From JBMNIZ01 sp050951405 (GTDB lineage Bacteria; Bacillota; DULZ01): 64,000 nt of DNA. The translations under genes and the position numbers were made by a program. The DNA is taken from the NCBI GenBank assembly GCA_050951405.1, contig JBMNIZ010000003.1, forward strand, positions 10,450 to 74,449, given 5' to 3'. Below are positions 25,579 to 34,830 of this stretch, one piece after another (position 1 is the first letter of the stretch; every line of letters begins with the position of its first letter). The notes under the pieces are model-generated. The model searched no databases. It saw only the letters and a program-made list of their open reading frames with translations, and was not told the DNA's origin.

Positions 25579-26542
25579 TTATTCCCACTCAATGGTACCC
25601 GGTGGTTTGGGAGTAAGATCATAAGCCACCCGGTTCACATGTTCCACTTCCTGCAGAATGCGAGTGGAAATGCGGGCCAGCAGATCATAGGGTATCCTGG
25701 CCCAATCTGCAGTCATAGCATCCTTGCTGTGTACCGCCCGCAAAATGATGGGATAAGAGTAAGTCCTCTTATTTGCCTTCATCCCCACGCTTTTCAAACC
25801 TGGCAGCACAGTAAAATACTGCCAAATTTCCCGATCAAGACCCGCCTTCCTGATTTCCTCCCGGAAAATAGCATCCGCTTCCCGGAGAATAGCCAGTTTT
25901 TCTCCGGTCACTTCCCCTATAATCCGGATTGCCAGACCAGGGCCGGGAAACGGCTGCCGCCAGGTGATTTCCTCGGGTAAACCTAAGAGCTCTCCTACCT
26001 GGCGCACTTCGTCCTTATACAGGGATCGCAGGGGTTCTATCAACTGGAAATTCAAGTCTTCCGGCAGCCCTCCCACATTGTGATGGCTCTTAATGACGGC
26101 GCTGTTTTCAGTGCCGCTTTCCACCACGTCGGGATAAATAGTGCCCTGGACCAAAAAATCCACCTGGCCCATTTTCTCTGGCCTCTTCCTCAAAGACCCG
26201 GATGAACTCCTCACCGATAATTTTACGTTTTGCTTCCGGCTCCACCACTCCCTTCAGCTTGGCCAGAAAGCGTTTCCTGGCATCCACCTGCACTAAATTC
26301 ATCTGAAAACGGCCGGCAAAGGTGGCCTCCACTTCCTCCGCTTCTCCTTTGCGCAGCAGCCCGTGATCCACAAAAACGCAGACCAAATTCCGGCCCACCG
26401 CCCGGTGGACCAAAACAGCGGCCACTGCGGAATCCACTCCGCCGCTTAAAGCACAGAGCACTTTTTTCTGCCCTACCCTTTTTCTGATTTCTTCAATTTG
26501 CTCATTGATATAGGAAGTTAAATCCCTCTTGCGCCTGTTCAC
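25579..26542 (-). pseudogene. guaA: GMP synthase ATP-pyrophosphatase part, one-base frameshift, no glutaminase domain
   Basis: Amidates XMP to GMP. The frame starts at GTG 26542 (MNRRKRDLTSYINEQIEEIR) and has the PPi loop LCALSGGVDSAVAA and VDHGLLRKGEAE. At about 26170 an extra A in GAGAAAATGGGC breaks it; with one A removed the protein continues as GQVDFLVQGTIYPDVVESGT to the C-terminus TPKPPGTIEWE. The class I glutaminase domain that normally precedes this in bacterial GuaA is absent: hpt ends 20 bp upstream. It is therefore either a two-subunit GMP synthase with its glutaminase elsewhere, or an N-terminally lost gene. Confidence 0.88.
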
Positions 26543-26561
26543 TTGGCAATGCTCACCCTTT

Positions 26562-27101
26562 CTACTTCTGGTACACTTCAGGCTTTAAAACGGATATGTG
26601 AGGCAGGTGGCGGTACTGTTCCCCATAGTCCAGGCCATAGCCGACGACGAAAGCATCCGGTATGGAAAAGCCCTTATAATCCACCTGTACATCAACCAGG
26701 CGCCGTTCAGGCTTGTCCAAAAGTGTGCAGACTTTTAGACTGAGAGGATTCCTGGATTTTAAATTCTCCACAATGTATTTTAAGGTCAGTCCCGTATCCA
26801 CGATATCCTCCACAATGAGGACATGCTTTTCCGAGATATTCGTCTCCAAATCTTTCAGAATCATCACCGCTCCGGAAGATTCCGTGGCCTGCCCGTAGCT
26901 GGATACCGCCATGAAATCCAGGTGAAGAGGGATGGAAATTTTCCGCATCAGATCAGACAGGAAAACTACCGCCCCTTTTAAGATGCCGACCAAGAGCAAG
27001 TCTTTCCCCACATAGTCCTTGGAAATCTGCTCTCCCATTTCTTGTACTTTCTGCTCCAACTCCTCTTCAGTAATGAGGATCCGTTCAATGTCTTTGTGCA
27101 T
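26562..27101 (-). CDS. hpt: Hypoxanthine phosphoribosyltransferase
   Basis: Salvages hypoxanthine (and usually guanine) with PRPP to give IMP/GMP. It is 179 aa. The PRPP-binding motif is VLIVEDIVDTGLTL, and the flexible-loop region is MAVSSYGQATESSG. It lies 20 bp upstream of the guaA part, so the pair likely forms a purine-salvage/GMP unit. No purine riboswitch was seen upstream. Confidence 0.95.
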   Translation of the reverse strand: MHKDIERILITEEELEQKVQEMGEQISKDYVGKDLLLVGILKGAVVFLSDLMRKISIPLHLDFMAVSSYGQATESSGAVMILKDLETNISEKHVLIVEDIVDTGLTLKYIVENLKSRNPLSLKVCTLLDKPERRLVDVQVDYKGFSIPDAFVVGYGLDYGEQYRHLPHISVLKPEVYQK

Positions 27102-27176
27102 GCCTAAGCCTCCCCGGCAAGATTTGTGAAAAGATCAGGACTCTGCCAATGATTCATGAGTTATTACAAGGACATA

Positions 27177-27905
27177 CTAATTATTCTCCCCGGCAGCGAA
27201 TGATTCCTCCACTTGCTGGACAGGTGGCTGCAAATCTATATGCTGGTTATGATCCTTGAACTCCACCAACATCAGCATTGCATCCGTATCATTGGCCTTC
27301 AATTTGGCTTGAATCTCCGCTCTGACCAGATAAGGCCCTCTTCTTTCCACCCAAAGCCGGTAAGAAAAATCCTGCCAGTGTTTTTCCAAAAAAGAATTCC
27401 GGACCACCGGGTTGCAGGATAAAAGATGCAGCTTCATCCCATCCACTGTATCCCGCCCGTGATATGCCAAATCGGAAACCCCGGCAAAACGAAAAGTTGC
27501 CTGAGGATTGATCTCCGTCAAAAATAAATCACCGGCAAAAACCTCGTTTTGGGGAACCGTCATCCACTTTCCATCAGGTGCCACCTGCATATAGGTTACC
27601 CGGCCAAGATGGTAAATATCTACCGGGGTTTCTTCAATGGTGCCCCAGATGTGAAAAGATCCGTCAGCCGCTCTTTCCCCTTCAATCAAGCTGATTTGAC
27701 GCTGATGTTCTCCCCTTTGCAAGCACAAATCAACTTTGTAGCGGTAGCTTCTAAGCTTTTGTAAATTCTCCAGGCTTTCAGACAACAGCTTTTCCGGCAC
27801 CACTTTGATCCTGGTCTCGTAATAAAAATAACCGCTGTAACCGACCAGCAGCAAAGCCAAAAGAACCAACAGGGGTTTCCAGCGCAATTTGATTACCATC
27901 AGCAT
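27177..27905 (-). CDS. Membrane-anchored extracytoplasmic protein, LolA/LppX-like fold suspected
   Basis: A 242-aa protein with a short basic N-terminus, one hydrophobic segment (LLVLLALLLVGYSGYFYY, about residues 13-30) and an otherwise soluble exterior domain. The domain resembles the beta-rich lipoprotein-sorting-like fold (repeated phrases such as YRYKVDL, DIYHLGRVTYMQVAPDGKWM, YRLWVERRGPYLVRAEI). No lipobox cysteine is present. Function unknown; the fold guess rests on pattern only. Confidence 0.7.
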   Translation of the reverse strand: MLMVIKLRWKPLLVLLALLLVGYSGYFYYETRIKVVPEKLLSESLENLQKLRSYRYKVDLCLQRGEHQRQISLIEGERAADGSFHIWGTIEETPVDIYHLGRVTYMQVAPDGKWMTVPQNEVFAGDLFLTEINPQATFRFAGVSDLAYHGRDTVDGMKLHLLSCNPVVRNSFLEKHWQDFSYRLWVERRGPYLVRAEIQAKLKANDTDAMLMLVEFKDHNQHIDLQPPVQQVEESFAAGENN

Positions 27906-27978
27906 CAGCTCCCGCCCACTTCTCTATGGCTATTTTACTGGGAGCCGAAAAGGAATATGACTAAAGAAAGCCAAAAGC

Positions 27979-28989
27979 TTAACTGTCCGCCAAGTACATG
28001 GCCAGAATATTTTCCGGAGGCATATCGTCCGTCAACATGCCGCTGGCCGTACTCAAAATAAAGCCTCCCCTTTCCGCAGCAGCTTCTTTTAGAACCCTCT
28101 GCACCTGTTCCCGGACTTCCCCGGGTTTCCCCTGAACCAGCAAGGCCGGATCCATATTGCCCATCAGGCAAAGCTGCCCGCCCACTTCTTTTTTGATCCG
28201 GCCCAGTTCCATACCCGCTGCCGGCTCCAGAGAGTGAATCCCATCGAAACCGAGATTTTTGATCGCAGGCAACAGGAATTGAATGTTGCCGTCGCAATGA
28301 AGAAAGACCGGCTTGCCAAAAGGCTTCAGTTCTTTGAGCAGCTTTCCATAGACGGGGAAAAAAACCTGTTCCAAAGTTTGCAGGGAAACCAAAGGACCCC
28401 TCTTATAAGCCAGATCATCCCCGATCATAATGCCGTGAGCCCCTGCAGCCAGGCAGCGCTTGGCCAAAGCAAGTAGAAACTCCCCGTATCTTCCTGCCAG
28501 CTCGGATAAAATGTGGGCTTCAGTCACCGTTCCCATCAAAAACTGGGGAAAAGAAAATAAAGAACCCAGCCCTTGAAAAATCCCATCCAGCAAGGCAAAA
28601 ACAAAAAAATCCGTGCCATCCGCCCATTCAGCCATCTCCTGGCAGGAAAAATCTTCAACGGCGGGAAACTGATAACTGCCCGCTTCCTGAAAGCTTTGAA
28701 TAGCCGGAACCAGAGTCACCGGATGCCCATGTCTCCACTGGATGAGGCGGCCCCAAATGTCCATCTCCTTGGAGCCCTCTTCCGGCTGGACCGCCTTGGG
28801 AGACGGGGCTACCGCCAGGCAATCCATCCGCAGGCGTTCCATGACAGCTTTTTGCCGCTGAAAAAAGCTCAGGCCCGAATCCGGACACAATTTTTTTACC
28901 AGGCCGGGAGCAATCCGGAATTCCCCTCTAGGCACCCGGTCCGGCACTTGGTGCCGGATGGCCCGCAGAATGCGTTCGACAGATGTCAT
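27979..28989 (-). CDS. Uroporphyrinogen-decarboxylase-family protein
   Basis: A 336-aa TIM-barrel protein of the URO-D superfamily. It starts MTSVERILRAIRHQVPDRVP, the usual opening of the methyltransferase-like branch (MtaA/CmuA relatives). GIMIGDDLAYKRGPLVS and FLHCDGNIQFLLPAIKNLGFDGIHSLEP follow the family layout. In corrinoid methyltransferases a His-Cys metal site lies in this region. Here HCDGN keeps His and Cys, but the metal role is not certain. No corrinoid protein or heme genes lie next to it, so the substrate is unknown. Confidence 0.8.
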   Translation of the reverse strand: MTSVERILRAIRHQVPDRVPRGEFRIAPGLVKKLCPDSGLSFFQRQKAVMERLRMDCLAVAPSPKAVQPEEGSKEMDIWGRLIQWRHGHPVTLVPAIQSFQEAGSYQFPAVEDFSCQEMAEWADGTDFFVFALLDGIFQGLGSLFSFPQFLMGTVTEAHILSELAGRYGEFLLALAKRCLAAGAHGIMIGDDLAYKRGPLVSLQTLEQVFFPVYGKLLKELKPFGKPVFLHCDGNIQFLLPAIKNLGFDGIHSLEPAAGMELGRIKKEVGGQLCLMGNMDPALLVQGKPGEVREQVQRVLKEAAAERGGFILSTASGMLTDDMPPENILAMYLADS

Positions 28990-29008
28990 GCTCTTCTCCC
29001 CATTCCAC

Positions 29009-29974
29009 TTAAAGTCTTTTCACCGGATGATATCCAACTGTTTTCGCTGATGGAGACGAGTGGGGAGCCGGGACCGTTTCTCTCCGAAAACTGCCGTTAG
29101 CCAGATAGACCCCAAAAAGAATGGTGCCGGCACCCACTAAATGGTAGACGGCAATGCGGTCGCCAAAAATGAAAAAAGAAAGCACCGCCGAAAACAAGGG
29201 CACCAGATTTTGAAAGGCAGCCGCTCTACCAGCCCCGATCCGGCCAACTCCTTCATACCAGAAGACGAAGCCTATCGCTGATGCAAATACCGCCAGGAAA
29301 ACAACCGATAAAAGAGACGAAAGGCTTACCGCCCACCAGTCCATCCGGATCAGCTGCGGCATGGCCAAAACCAAAAAGAGTAGGCCTCCCAGCCCACAAG
29401 CATAGGTGGTAGTGAGCAGGGCGCTCCAGTATCGGGAGGTAAGCCGCCCGACGTTGGTATAGAGCGACCAGCTGATCACTCCTCCCAGCAGAATTAAATC
29501 TCCCCGGTTAAACTCCAGACCGGACAATACCTGGAAGGAACCACGGCTGACAATAATCGCCACACCCAGCAGTGAAATCAGGAGCCCTCCTATCTGACGC
29601 AGGCTTATTTTTTCTTTTAATAACAATCGGGAAAAAGCTACGGTCACGGCCGGACAAGCTGCAACAATCAAGGAGCCGTTGACAGGAGAAGTTAATTTTA
29701 GCCCTTGGAAGAAAAAAAGATTGTAAAAAAAGATGCCGCTGAGAGCAGCCGCTACTAAAAGGGGCCAGTCCCTAACCTTCACCAGGGCCTTCCGGCCCTC
29801 CTTCCAGGCCAGGATGGGGGCCAGGACCAGAAAAGCCATGGTAAATCTCAAGGCAGCCGCTGCCAGAGGAGTAAATTCCTGCACGGCAATTTTTGCGGCC
29901 ACAAAGGCGCCCCCCCAAAAGAAAACCGCTCCAACCAGTTTGCTGTAGATCAAAAACTCACTGCGCTGATGCAA
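29009..29974 (-). CDS. EamA-family (DMT) transporter
   Basis: A 321-aa protein with about ten transmembrane helices in two EamA repeats. The first begins LVGAVFFWGGAFVAAKIA and contains PVNGSLIVAACPAVTVAFSR; the second contains SWSLYTNVGR and GRAAAFQNLVPLFSAVLSF. Drug/metabolite exporters of this kind move diverse solutes; the substrate is not predictable. GAGGTG precedes the ATG. It lies downstream of groEL, beyond a terminator. Confidence 0.9.
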   Translation of the reverse strand: MHQRSEFLIYSKLVGAVFFWGGAFVAAKIAVQEFTPLAAAALRFTMAFLVLAPILAWKEGRKALVKVRDWPLLVAAALSGIFFYNLFFFQGLKLTSPVNGSLIVAACPAVTVAFSRLLLKEKISLRQIGGLLISLLGVAIIVSRGSFQVLSGLEFNRGDLILLGGVISWSLYTNVGRLTSRYWSALLTTTYACGLGGLLFLVLAMPQLIRMDWWAVSLSSLLSVVFLAVFASAIGFVFWYEGVGRIGAGRAAAFQNLVPLFSAVLSFFIFGDRIAVYHLVGAGTILFGVYLANGSFRRETVPAPHSSPSAKTVGYHPVKRL

Positions 29975-30063
29975 AAAAACACCTCGACTTCCCTGATGAT
30001 CTGGTTAGGAATTCTCCCCATTTGCGCTCTTTTCCTCCTTTCCTTCCCCCCTATTCCCGGAAT

Positions 30064-30105
30064 AAAAAAAGCCGCCCAAAAGTTCGCTGAACTCCTGGGC
30101 AGCCT
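30064..30105 (-). terminator. Intrinsic terminator of groESL
   Basis: On the minus strand a long GC-rich hairpin (30071-30105: GGCTGCCCAGGAGTTC against GAACTTTTGGGCGGC with a short loop) is followed by a run of seven T (30070-30064). It ends the groESL transcript, 65 bp after the groEL stop. The remaining 29975-30169 gap shows no gene. Confidence 0.85.
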
Positions 30106-30169
30106 CTTGAAAAAATTCGATCCAGTCTGGCTTGGATTTGCCCGAAAGCCGGCCTTTTCTCCCGCTGAG

Positions 30170-31786
30170 TTACATCATGGGCATGCCGCCTCCTCCCATG
30201 GGCTGATCGGCTTTCTCTTCCGGTATATCGGCAACCAAAGCTTCCGTGGTCAAGATCATGGCAGCAATGCTGGCCGCATTCTGCAGGGCGGAGCGGGTCA
30301 CTTTAGCCGGATCAACGATTCCTGATGCGATCATGTCTTCATACTGGCCTGTCAAAACGTTGAAACCGATGCCTTTTTCCGCTTCTTTCACCCTTTGTGC
30401 CACTACCGAGCCTTCTTCGCCGGCATTAGAGGCAATCTGCCGGACGGGCTCTTCCAGAGCTCTCTTGATGATTTCCACTCCGGTCTTCATATCCCCTTCA
30501 ACTTCAAGCTCATTCAAAGCCGGAATAATATCAACTAAAGCTGTACCGCCGCCGGCGACGATTCCTTCTTCCACTGCCGCTCGGGTGGCCGCCAAAGCGT
30601 CTTCAATGCGCAGTTTTTTCTCCTTCATTTCCGTCTCCGTGGCTGCTCCCACTTGGATGACGGCCACGCCTCCTGCCAATTTGGCCAGGCGTTCTTGCAG
30701 CTTTTCCCGATCAAATTCGGAAGTAGATTCCTCATGCTGACGCCTGATTTGGGCCACCCTCCGCTCTATCTGCTCCTGGGAGCCCTTACCCTCAACAATA
30801 GTGGTTTCTTCTTTCCCCACAATAACCTGCCGGGCCTGACCCAGCATTTCCATGCTGGTGTTCTCCAGCTTTAAGCCAACTTCTTCCGTAATCACCCGAC
30901 CGCCGGTGAGAATAGCAATATCTTCCAACATAGCCTTCCGCCGCTCTCCGTATCCGGGGGCTTTCACCGCCACGCAGTTAAAGACGCCCCGGATCTTGTT
31001 GACGACCAGGGTGGCCAGAGCTTCCCCTTCCACATCTTCCGCGATAAGCAACAAAGCCCGGCCGGACTGAACAACCTGTTCCAGAATGGGTAGAATATCA
31101 TTAATGGCGGAGACTTTCTTGTCTGTAATCAGAATGTAAAGATCGTTGAGCACAGCCTCCATCTTCTCCGCATCGGTAACCATGTAAGGTGAAATATAGC
31201 CCCGATCGAATTGCATCCCTTCTACCACTTCTAAGGTGATTCCCATCCCCTGGGACTCTTCGACGGTGATCACACCATCCTTGCCGACAGTTTCCATAGC
31301 CTCGGCAATGAGTTTGCCGATCTCTTCATCATTGGCAGAAATGGAGGCAACCTGAGCAATGGCTTCTTTGCTTTCGACGGGTTTGCTGATCTTCTTCAAC
31401 TCTTCCGTGGCAGCGACCACAGCTTTTTCAATTCCTTTTTTCAAGAGCATGGGATTGGCCCCGGCGGCAACGTTTTTCAGTCCTTCCCGAACAATAGCAT
31501 GGGCCAAAACGGTAGCCGTGGTAGTACCGTCCCCAGCCACATCATTGGTCTTGGTGGCCACTTCTTTCACCAATTGGGCCCCCATATTCTCCAAGGGATC
31601 TTCCAATTCAATTTCCCTTGCAATAGTCACACCATCATTGGTGATGGACGGAGAACCGAATTTCTTCTCCAGAACTGCATTCCGGCCTTTTGGCCCAAGG
31701 GTTGTCCTAACCGCTTCGGCCAAATAATTAACCCCTCTTTCCAGGGCGTACCGGGCCTCCTCATTGTAGACAATTTGTTTAGCCAT
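30170..31786 (-). CDS. groEL: Chaperonin GroEL
   Basis: A 538-aa Hsp60 chaperonin. Landmarks are TTLGPKGRNAVLEK, VAGDGTTTATVLAHAI (ATP site), VVEGMQFDRGYISPYM and the Gly/Met-rich tail ending GGGGMPMM. It lies 20 bp after groES and is under CIRCE control. Confidence 0.98.
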   Translation of the reverse strand: MAKQIVYNEEARYALERGVNYLAEAVRTTLGPKGRNAVLEKKFGSPSITNDGVTIAREIELEDPLENMGAQLVKEVATKTNDVAGDGTTTATVLAHAIVREGLKNVAAGANPMLLKKGIEKAVVAATEELKKISKPVESKEAIAQVASISANDEEIGKLIAEAMETVGKDGVITVEESQGMGITLEVVEGMQFDRGYISPYMVTDAEKMEAVLNDLYILITDKKVSAINDILPILEQVVQSGRALLLIAEDVEGEALATLVVNKIRGVFNCVAVKAPGYGERRKAMLEDIAILTGGRVITEEVGLKLENTSMEMLGQARQVIVGKEETTIVEGKGSQEQIERRVAQIRRQHEESTSEFDREKLQERLAKLAGGVAVIQVGAATETEMKEKKLRIEDALAATRAAVEEGIVAGGGTALVDIIPALNELEVEGDMKTGVEIIKRALEEPVRQIASNAGEEGSVVAQRVKEAEKGIGFNVLTGQYEDMIASGIVDPAKVTRSALQNAASIAAMILTTEALVADIPEEKADQPMGGGGMPMM

Positions 31787-31806
31787 TATCTATTCCTCCT
31801 GAACTG

Positions 31807-32094
31807 TTATTTTACAATCGCTAAGATATCCCTCTCGCTCAAGATCAAATACTCTTGCCCATCCATCTTTACTTCAGTTCCTGCATATTTGGAATAAATC
31901 ACTCGGTCGCCCACAGCCACTTCTAAAGGAATCTTTTCTCCCTGATCGGAGAGGCGCCCGGAACCAACAGCCACCACTTCTCCTTCCTGGGGCTTTTCCT
32001 TGGCAGTATCGGGCAAGACAATACCGCCCTTGGTTTTTTCTTCCTTCTCAAGCACTTTGATGACCACACGGTCGCCTAAAGGTTGGATGTTCAT
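31807..32094 (-). CDS. groES: Co-chaperonin GroES
   Basis: A 95-aa Hsp10 starting at ATG 32094 (MNIQPLGDRVVIKVLEKEEK) behind AGGAGGG; the in-frame opening at 32136 is leader. The mobile loop TKGGIVLPDTAKEKP and the tail YLILSERDILAIV are typical. It is the first gene of the groES-groEL operon. Confidence 0.97.
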   Translation of the reverse strand: MNIQPLGDRVVIKVLEKEEKTKGGIVLPDTAKEKPQEGEVVAVGSGRLSDQGEKIPLEVAVGDRVIYSKYAGTEVKMDGQEYLILSERDILAIVK

Positions 32095-32129
32095 AAAGAC
32101 CCTCCTTTTTAATTGTTGGCAGCTTCTTG

Positions 32130-32156
32130 TTAGCACTCAATGGGAATGAGTGCTAA
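32130..32156 (-). promoter_or_regulatory. CIRCE operator (HrcA binding site)
   Basis: A perfect CIRCE: TTAGCACTC, nine spacer bases, GAGTGCTAA. It lies between the groES promoter and start codon, so HrcA repression with release on heat stress is expected. hrcA itself is not in the window. Confidence 0.98.
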
Positions 32157-32168
32157 TATACATATATA

Positions 32169-32197
32169 ATAATAGTAATTCAGTAGCAGGAACGCAA
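32169..32197 (-). promoter_or_regulatory. groESL promoter
   Basis: On the minus strand TTGCGT (32197-32192), a 17-base spacer and TATTAT (32174-32169). CIRCE begins about 12 bases downstream of the -10, overlapping the start of transcription, the standard arrangement. The rest of the gap to 32437 holds no convincing gene. Confidence 0.75.
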
Positions 32198-32437
32198 GCT
32201 TATCTTCGGCCGCTTTTTCCCAATTTGGGCTGTTTTTCCCTGGTATTCGCCTGAAATCTCACTATTTCTCCTTCCAGCGTCCTTATTTGATCTAAGCAAG
32301 CCGAAAGGAGGTATATCCTTGAAGAAAATATTCCCTTTTTCTCGCGGAGCTATACATCCGTGTCCATCTTTGGCCAATGATAGCCCAATCTTTTCCGTTG
32401 ACCACTGCTCTCGGCAGCTGCAGTGCTCTCAAAAAAG

Positions 32438-32932
32438 CTACTCTCCCCCACATTCCTCGGCTCTCTCTTTTAAAATATCGATTCCATGGGTTAATGAAGG
32501 TAAAATCACTTCCAGGCACTCCTTTACCGCCTTGGGACTGCCCGGCAGATTGACGATCAAGCTCTGCTTCCGAATAACGGCCGTAGCCCGGGAAAGCATC
32601 GCTTTGGGAGTAACTTTCAGACTGGCCGCCCGCATGGCTTCTCCCAGACCCGGTACCAGCTTGTCGGCCACAGCCAGAGTAGCTTCCGGAGTAACATCTC
32701 GGGGAGCAAATCCCGTACCTCCCGTGGTGAAAATCAAGTCAAGGCCCCTTTCATCCGCAAATTCCTTCAGCTTTTGTTCCAAAAAAGATCTGTCGTCGGG
32801 AACAACAGCATAAGCCTCCACTCTTCCGCCTATCCTGGCCATGAGCTCTTTAATCACGGGAGCGCTGAGATCTTCCCTTTCCCCCTTGGCTCCTTTGTCG
32901 CTGGCGGTGATGATTCCGACCCTAATCACCAT
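32438..32932 (-). CDS. mog: Molybdopterin adenylyltransferase (MogA/MoaB type)
   Basis: Adenylylates molybdopterin before metal insertion by MoeA. It is 164 aa. The MoCF-binding motif is IFTTGGTGFAPRDVTPEA, and NLPGSPKAVKECL follows. It is the last gene of the minus-strand cofactor operon and overlaps the MOSC gene by 11 bp. MogA and MoaB are hard to tell apart by sequence alone. Confidence 0.92.
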   Translation of the reverse strand: MVIRVGIITASDKGAKGEREDLSAPVIKELMARIGGRVEAYAVVPDDRSFLEQKLKEFADERGLDLIFTTGGTGFAPRDVTPEATLAVADKLVPGLGEAMRAASLKVTPKAMLSRATAVIRKQSLIVNLPGSPKAVKECLEVILPSLTHGIDILKERAEECGGE

Positions 32933-33362
32933 CTATGACCTCCACCAAGTCCCCTACTTTCACCGGACCTGTTTCCAAAACCTCCACAAAAATCCCTTCC
33001 CGGGGCATGACGCAGTCTCCCGCCTGTCGGTAAATGGCGCAAGGGCTGTGGCACTCCTTGCCGATCTGGGTTACCCTCCCCCTGGCCCGGTCACCGATTT
33101 TCAAGACGGTCCCTACCGGAAGGCGAAGCAGGTCAATGCCTTCGGTGGTCAAATTCTCGGCAAAATCTCCTGGCCCCACATCCAGCCCTTTCTGCCGCAT
33201 TTTTTCAATGCTTTCCATGGCCAGAAGACTCACCTGCCGGTGCCAGGCGCCTGCATGAGCATCCCCTTCCAGACCGCATCCCTTGACCAGTTTACCCTGG
33301 CCTATATTTTTTTTCCTTTGTCCCTTTCTTTCACTGATACAAACGGCCACTATTTTTCCCAT
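32922..33362 (-). CDS. MOSC-domain protein
   Basis: A 146-aa stand-alone MOSC domain (molybdenum cofactor sulfurase C-terminal type). The typical blocks are GCGLEGDAHAGAWHRQ, GDFAENLTTEGIDL and GDRARGRVTQIGKECHSPC. The cysteine in the last block is the usual candidate for sulfur or cofactor binding. It overlaps moaC by 13 bp and mog by 11 bp, so it is translated as part of the cofactor operon. A role in cofactor handling is likely, but the exact reaction is unknown. Confidence 0.9.
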   Translation of the reverse strand: MGKIVAVCISERKGQRKKNIGQGKLVKGCGLEGDAHAGAWHRQVSLLAMESIEKMRQKGLDVGPGDFAENLTTEGIDLLRLPVGTVLKIGDRARGRVTQIGKECHSPCAIYRQAGDCVMPREGIFVEVLETGPVKVGDLVEVIDGD

Positions 33363-33847
33363 GGAGTCTCCCCCTCCCGCTTGAATTCGCCCCTTTGGCC
33401 GCCCCGTTTCCGGATCAAACGAATATCGCCGATAACCATGCTCCGATCAACCGCTTTGCACATATCGTAAATAGTCAAAAGAGCCGCGCTGACCGCAGTC
33501 AGCGCTTCCATCTCCACTCCTGTCCGGCCTGTGGTGCGAATAGCAGCCTCCACTTCCACCCGTTTTTTTTCCTCGTCAAGCCGAAAATCCACCCTGCTGC
33601 CGGTCAGAAGCAGGGGATGACAGAGGGGGATGAGCTCAGCAGTCCGTTTTGCCGCCATAATCCCTGCCAGCCGGGCTACCGCAAAAACATCTCCTTTGGG
33701 ATTCTCGCCCCTTCGGAGCAGGGCCAGGGTGCTTGCTTCCATTTCAATATGGCCCCGGGCCACCGCTTCCCTCTCGGTTTCCTCCTTGGACCCCACATCC
33801 ACCATCCGGGCTCTTCCTTCTTGGTCTAAATGAGTCAACTCTCCCAT
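33350..33847 (-). CDS. moaC: Cyclic pyranopterin monophosphate synthase MoaC
   Basis: Acts after MoaA in making cPMP. It is 165 aa. Signature segments are ARMVDVGSKEETEREAVA, KRTAELIPLCHPLLLTG, TGVEMEALTAVSAALLTIYD and MCKAVDRSMVI. It lies 3 bp after moaA. Confidence 0.96.
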   Translation of the reverse strand: MGELTHLDQEGRARMVDVGSKEETEREAVARGHIEMEASTLALLRRGENPKGDVFAVARLAGIMAAKRTAELIPLCHPLLLTGSRVDFRLDEEKKRVEVEAAIRTTGRTGVEMEALTAVSAALLTIYDMCKAVDRSMVIGDIRLIRKRGGQRGEFKREGETPWEK

Positions 33848-33850
33848 GAG

Positions 33851-34828
33851 CTAGCCTCCTATTTGGGACATGATCCGTTCCTGTTTTCCCCAGCCGTCCA
33901 ATTCCAGATTATGCTTTTCGGGCTTTTGCTCCAAAGCTTTCATAAACACCTGGCCCAATGCCTCCCGGTCCGCCCCCTGCCGCAGGGGAGCTCTTAAATC
34001 GAATTCCAGCTCTTTTTGCAGACAGGGGCGGAGTTTCCCTTCCGCCGTTAGGCGCAACCGATTACAAGTTCGGCAAAAATGCCGGCTTAGAGCGCCGATA
34101 AAACCAATAGTTCCCTTGCTGTCCGGCAAGCGAACATAATCGGCCGGGCCGTTGCCCTCAACCTGAACCGGCAACAATCGGTCATGACGGGCAAGAACCT
34201 TTTTAATCTCCGCAATCTGCAGATACTTTTGCACCGCTGTACCGTCACTTTCCCCGATGGGCATCAATTCAATGAAACGGATGTGCAGGGGCAGTTCCCT
34301 GGTCAACGAGGCAAAATCCAGAATCTCATCGTCGTTAAAACCCCTGACAACTACCACATTAATTTTCACCGGTTCCAGTCCCGCCGCCAGGGCAGCTTCA
34401 ATACCCTGAAAGACCCGTTCAATTTGTCCTATCCTGGTTATATAGGAGAAACGATCTTTCTTTAATGTATCCAGGCTGATATTAACCCGCTGCAAACCGG
34501 CTTTTTTTAATTCCCCGGCATACTGAGCTAATAAAAGGCCGTTGGTGGTCATGGAAAGATCCCGGACACCATCCAAAGAAGCCATTCTTTCCACCAAAGA
34601 AAGGATTCCTTTCCGGACCAAAGGTTCCCCTCCGGTCAAGCGGAACTTGCTAAAACCGAGAGAAACCGCCAGCTCCACCAGTTGAAAAATCTCTTCCAGA
34701 GATAGAATCTCCTCATGGGTTTTCAGGGAAACTCCTTCCGCCGGCATACAATAACGACAGCGCAAATTACAGCGGTCTGTAACAGAAATGCGCAAATAAT
34801 CAATTTGCCTGTGAAAAGAATCTTTCAT
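33851..34828 (-). CDS. moaA: GTP 3',8-cyclase MoaA
   Basis: Radical SAM enzyme starting molybdopterin synthesis from GTP. I use ATG 34828 (MKDSFHRQIDYLRISVTDRC), which lies 2 bp after the stop of the upstream moeA-PBP gene; the earlier in-frame opening at 34879 lies inside that gene. The product is 325 aa. The N-terminal cluster motif is CNLRCRYCMP and the C-terminal one FCRTCNRLRLTAEGKLRPCL, both present and intact. Confidence 0.95.
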   Translation of the reverse strand: MKDSFHRQIDYLRISVTDRCNLRCRYCMPAEGVSLKTHEEILSLEEIFQLVELAVSLGFSKFRLTGGEPLVRKGILSLVERMASLDGVRDLSMTTNGLLLAQYAGELKKAGLQRVNISLDTLKKDRFSYITRIGQIERVFQGIEAALAAGLEPVKINVVVVRGFNDDEILDFASLTRELPLHIRFIELMPIGESDGTAVQKYLQIAEIKKVLARHDRLLPVQVEGNGPADYVRLPDSKGTIGFIGALSRHFCRTCNRLRLTAEGKLRPCLQKELEFDLRAPLRQGADREALGQVFMKALEQKPEKHNLELDGWGKQERIMSQIGG

Positions 34829-34830
34829 AC

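Noticed and set aside
32304..32813. Plus-strand frame from TTG 32319 with AAAGGAGG upstream, 164 codons
   Set aside because: Beyond the first 40 codons it is fully antisense to mog, whose protein is clearly real. The encoded sequence is Ser/Pro-rich with no family. The ribosome site may be chance, or a remnant of a short gene.
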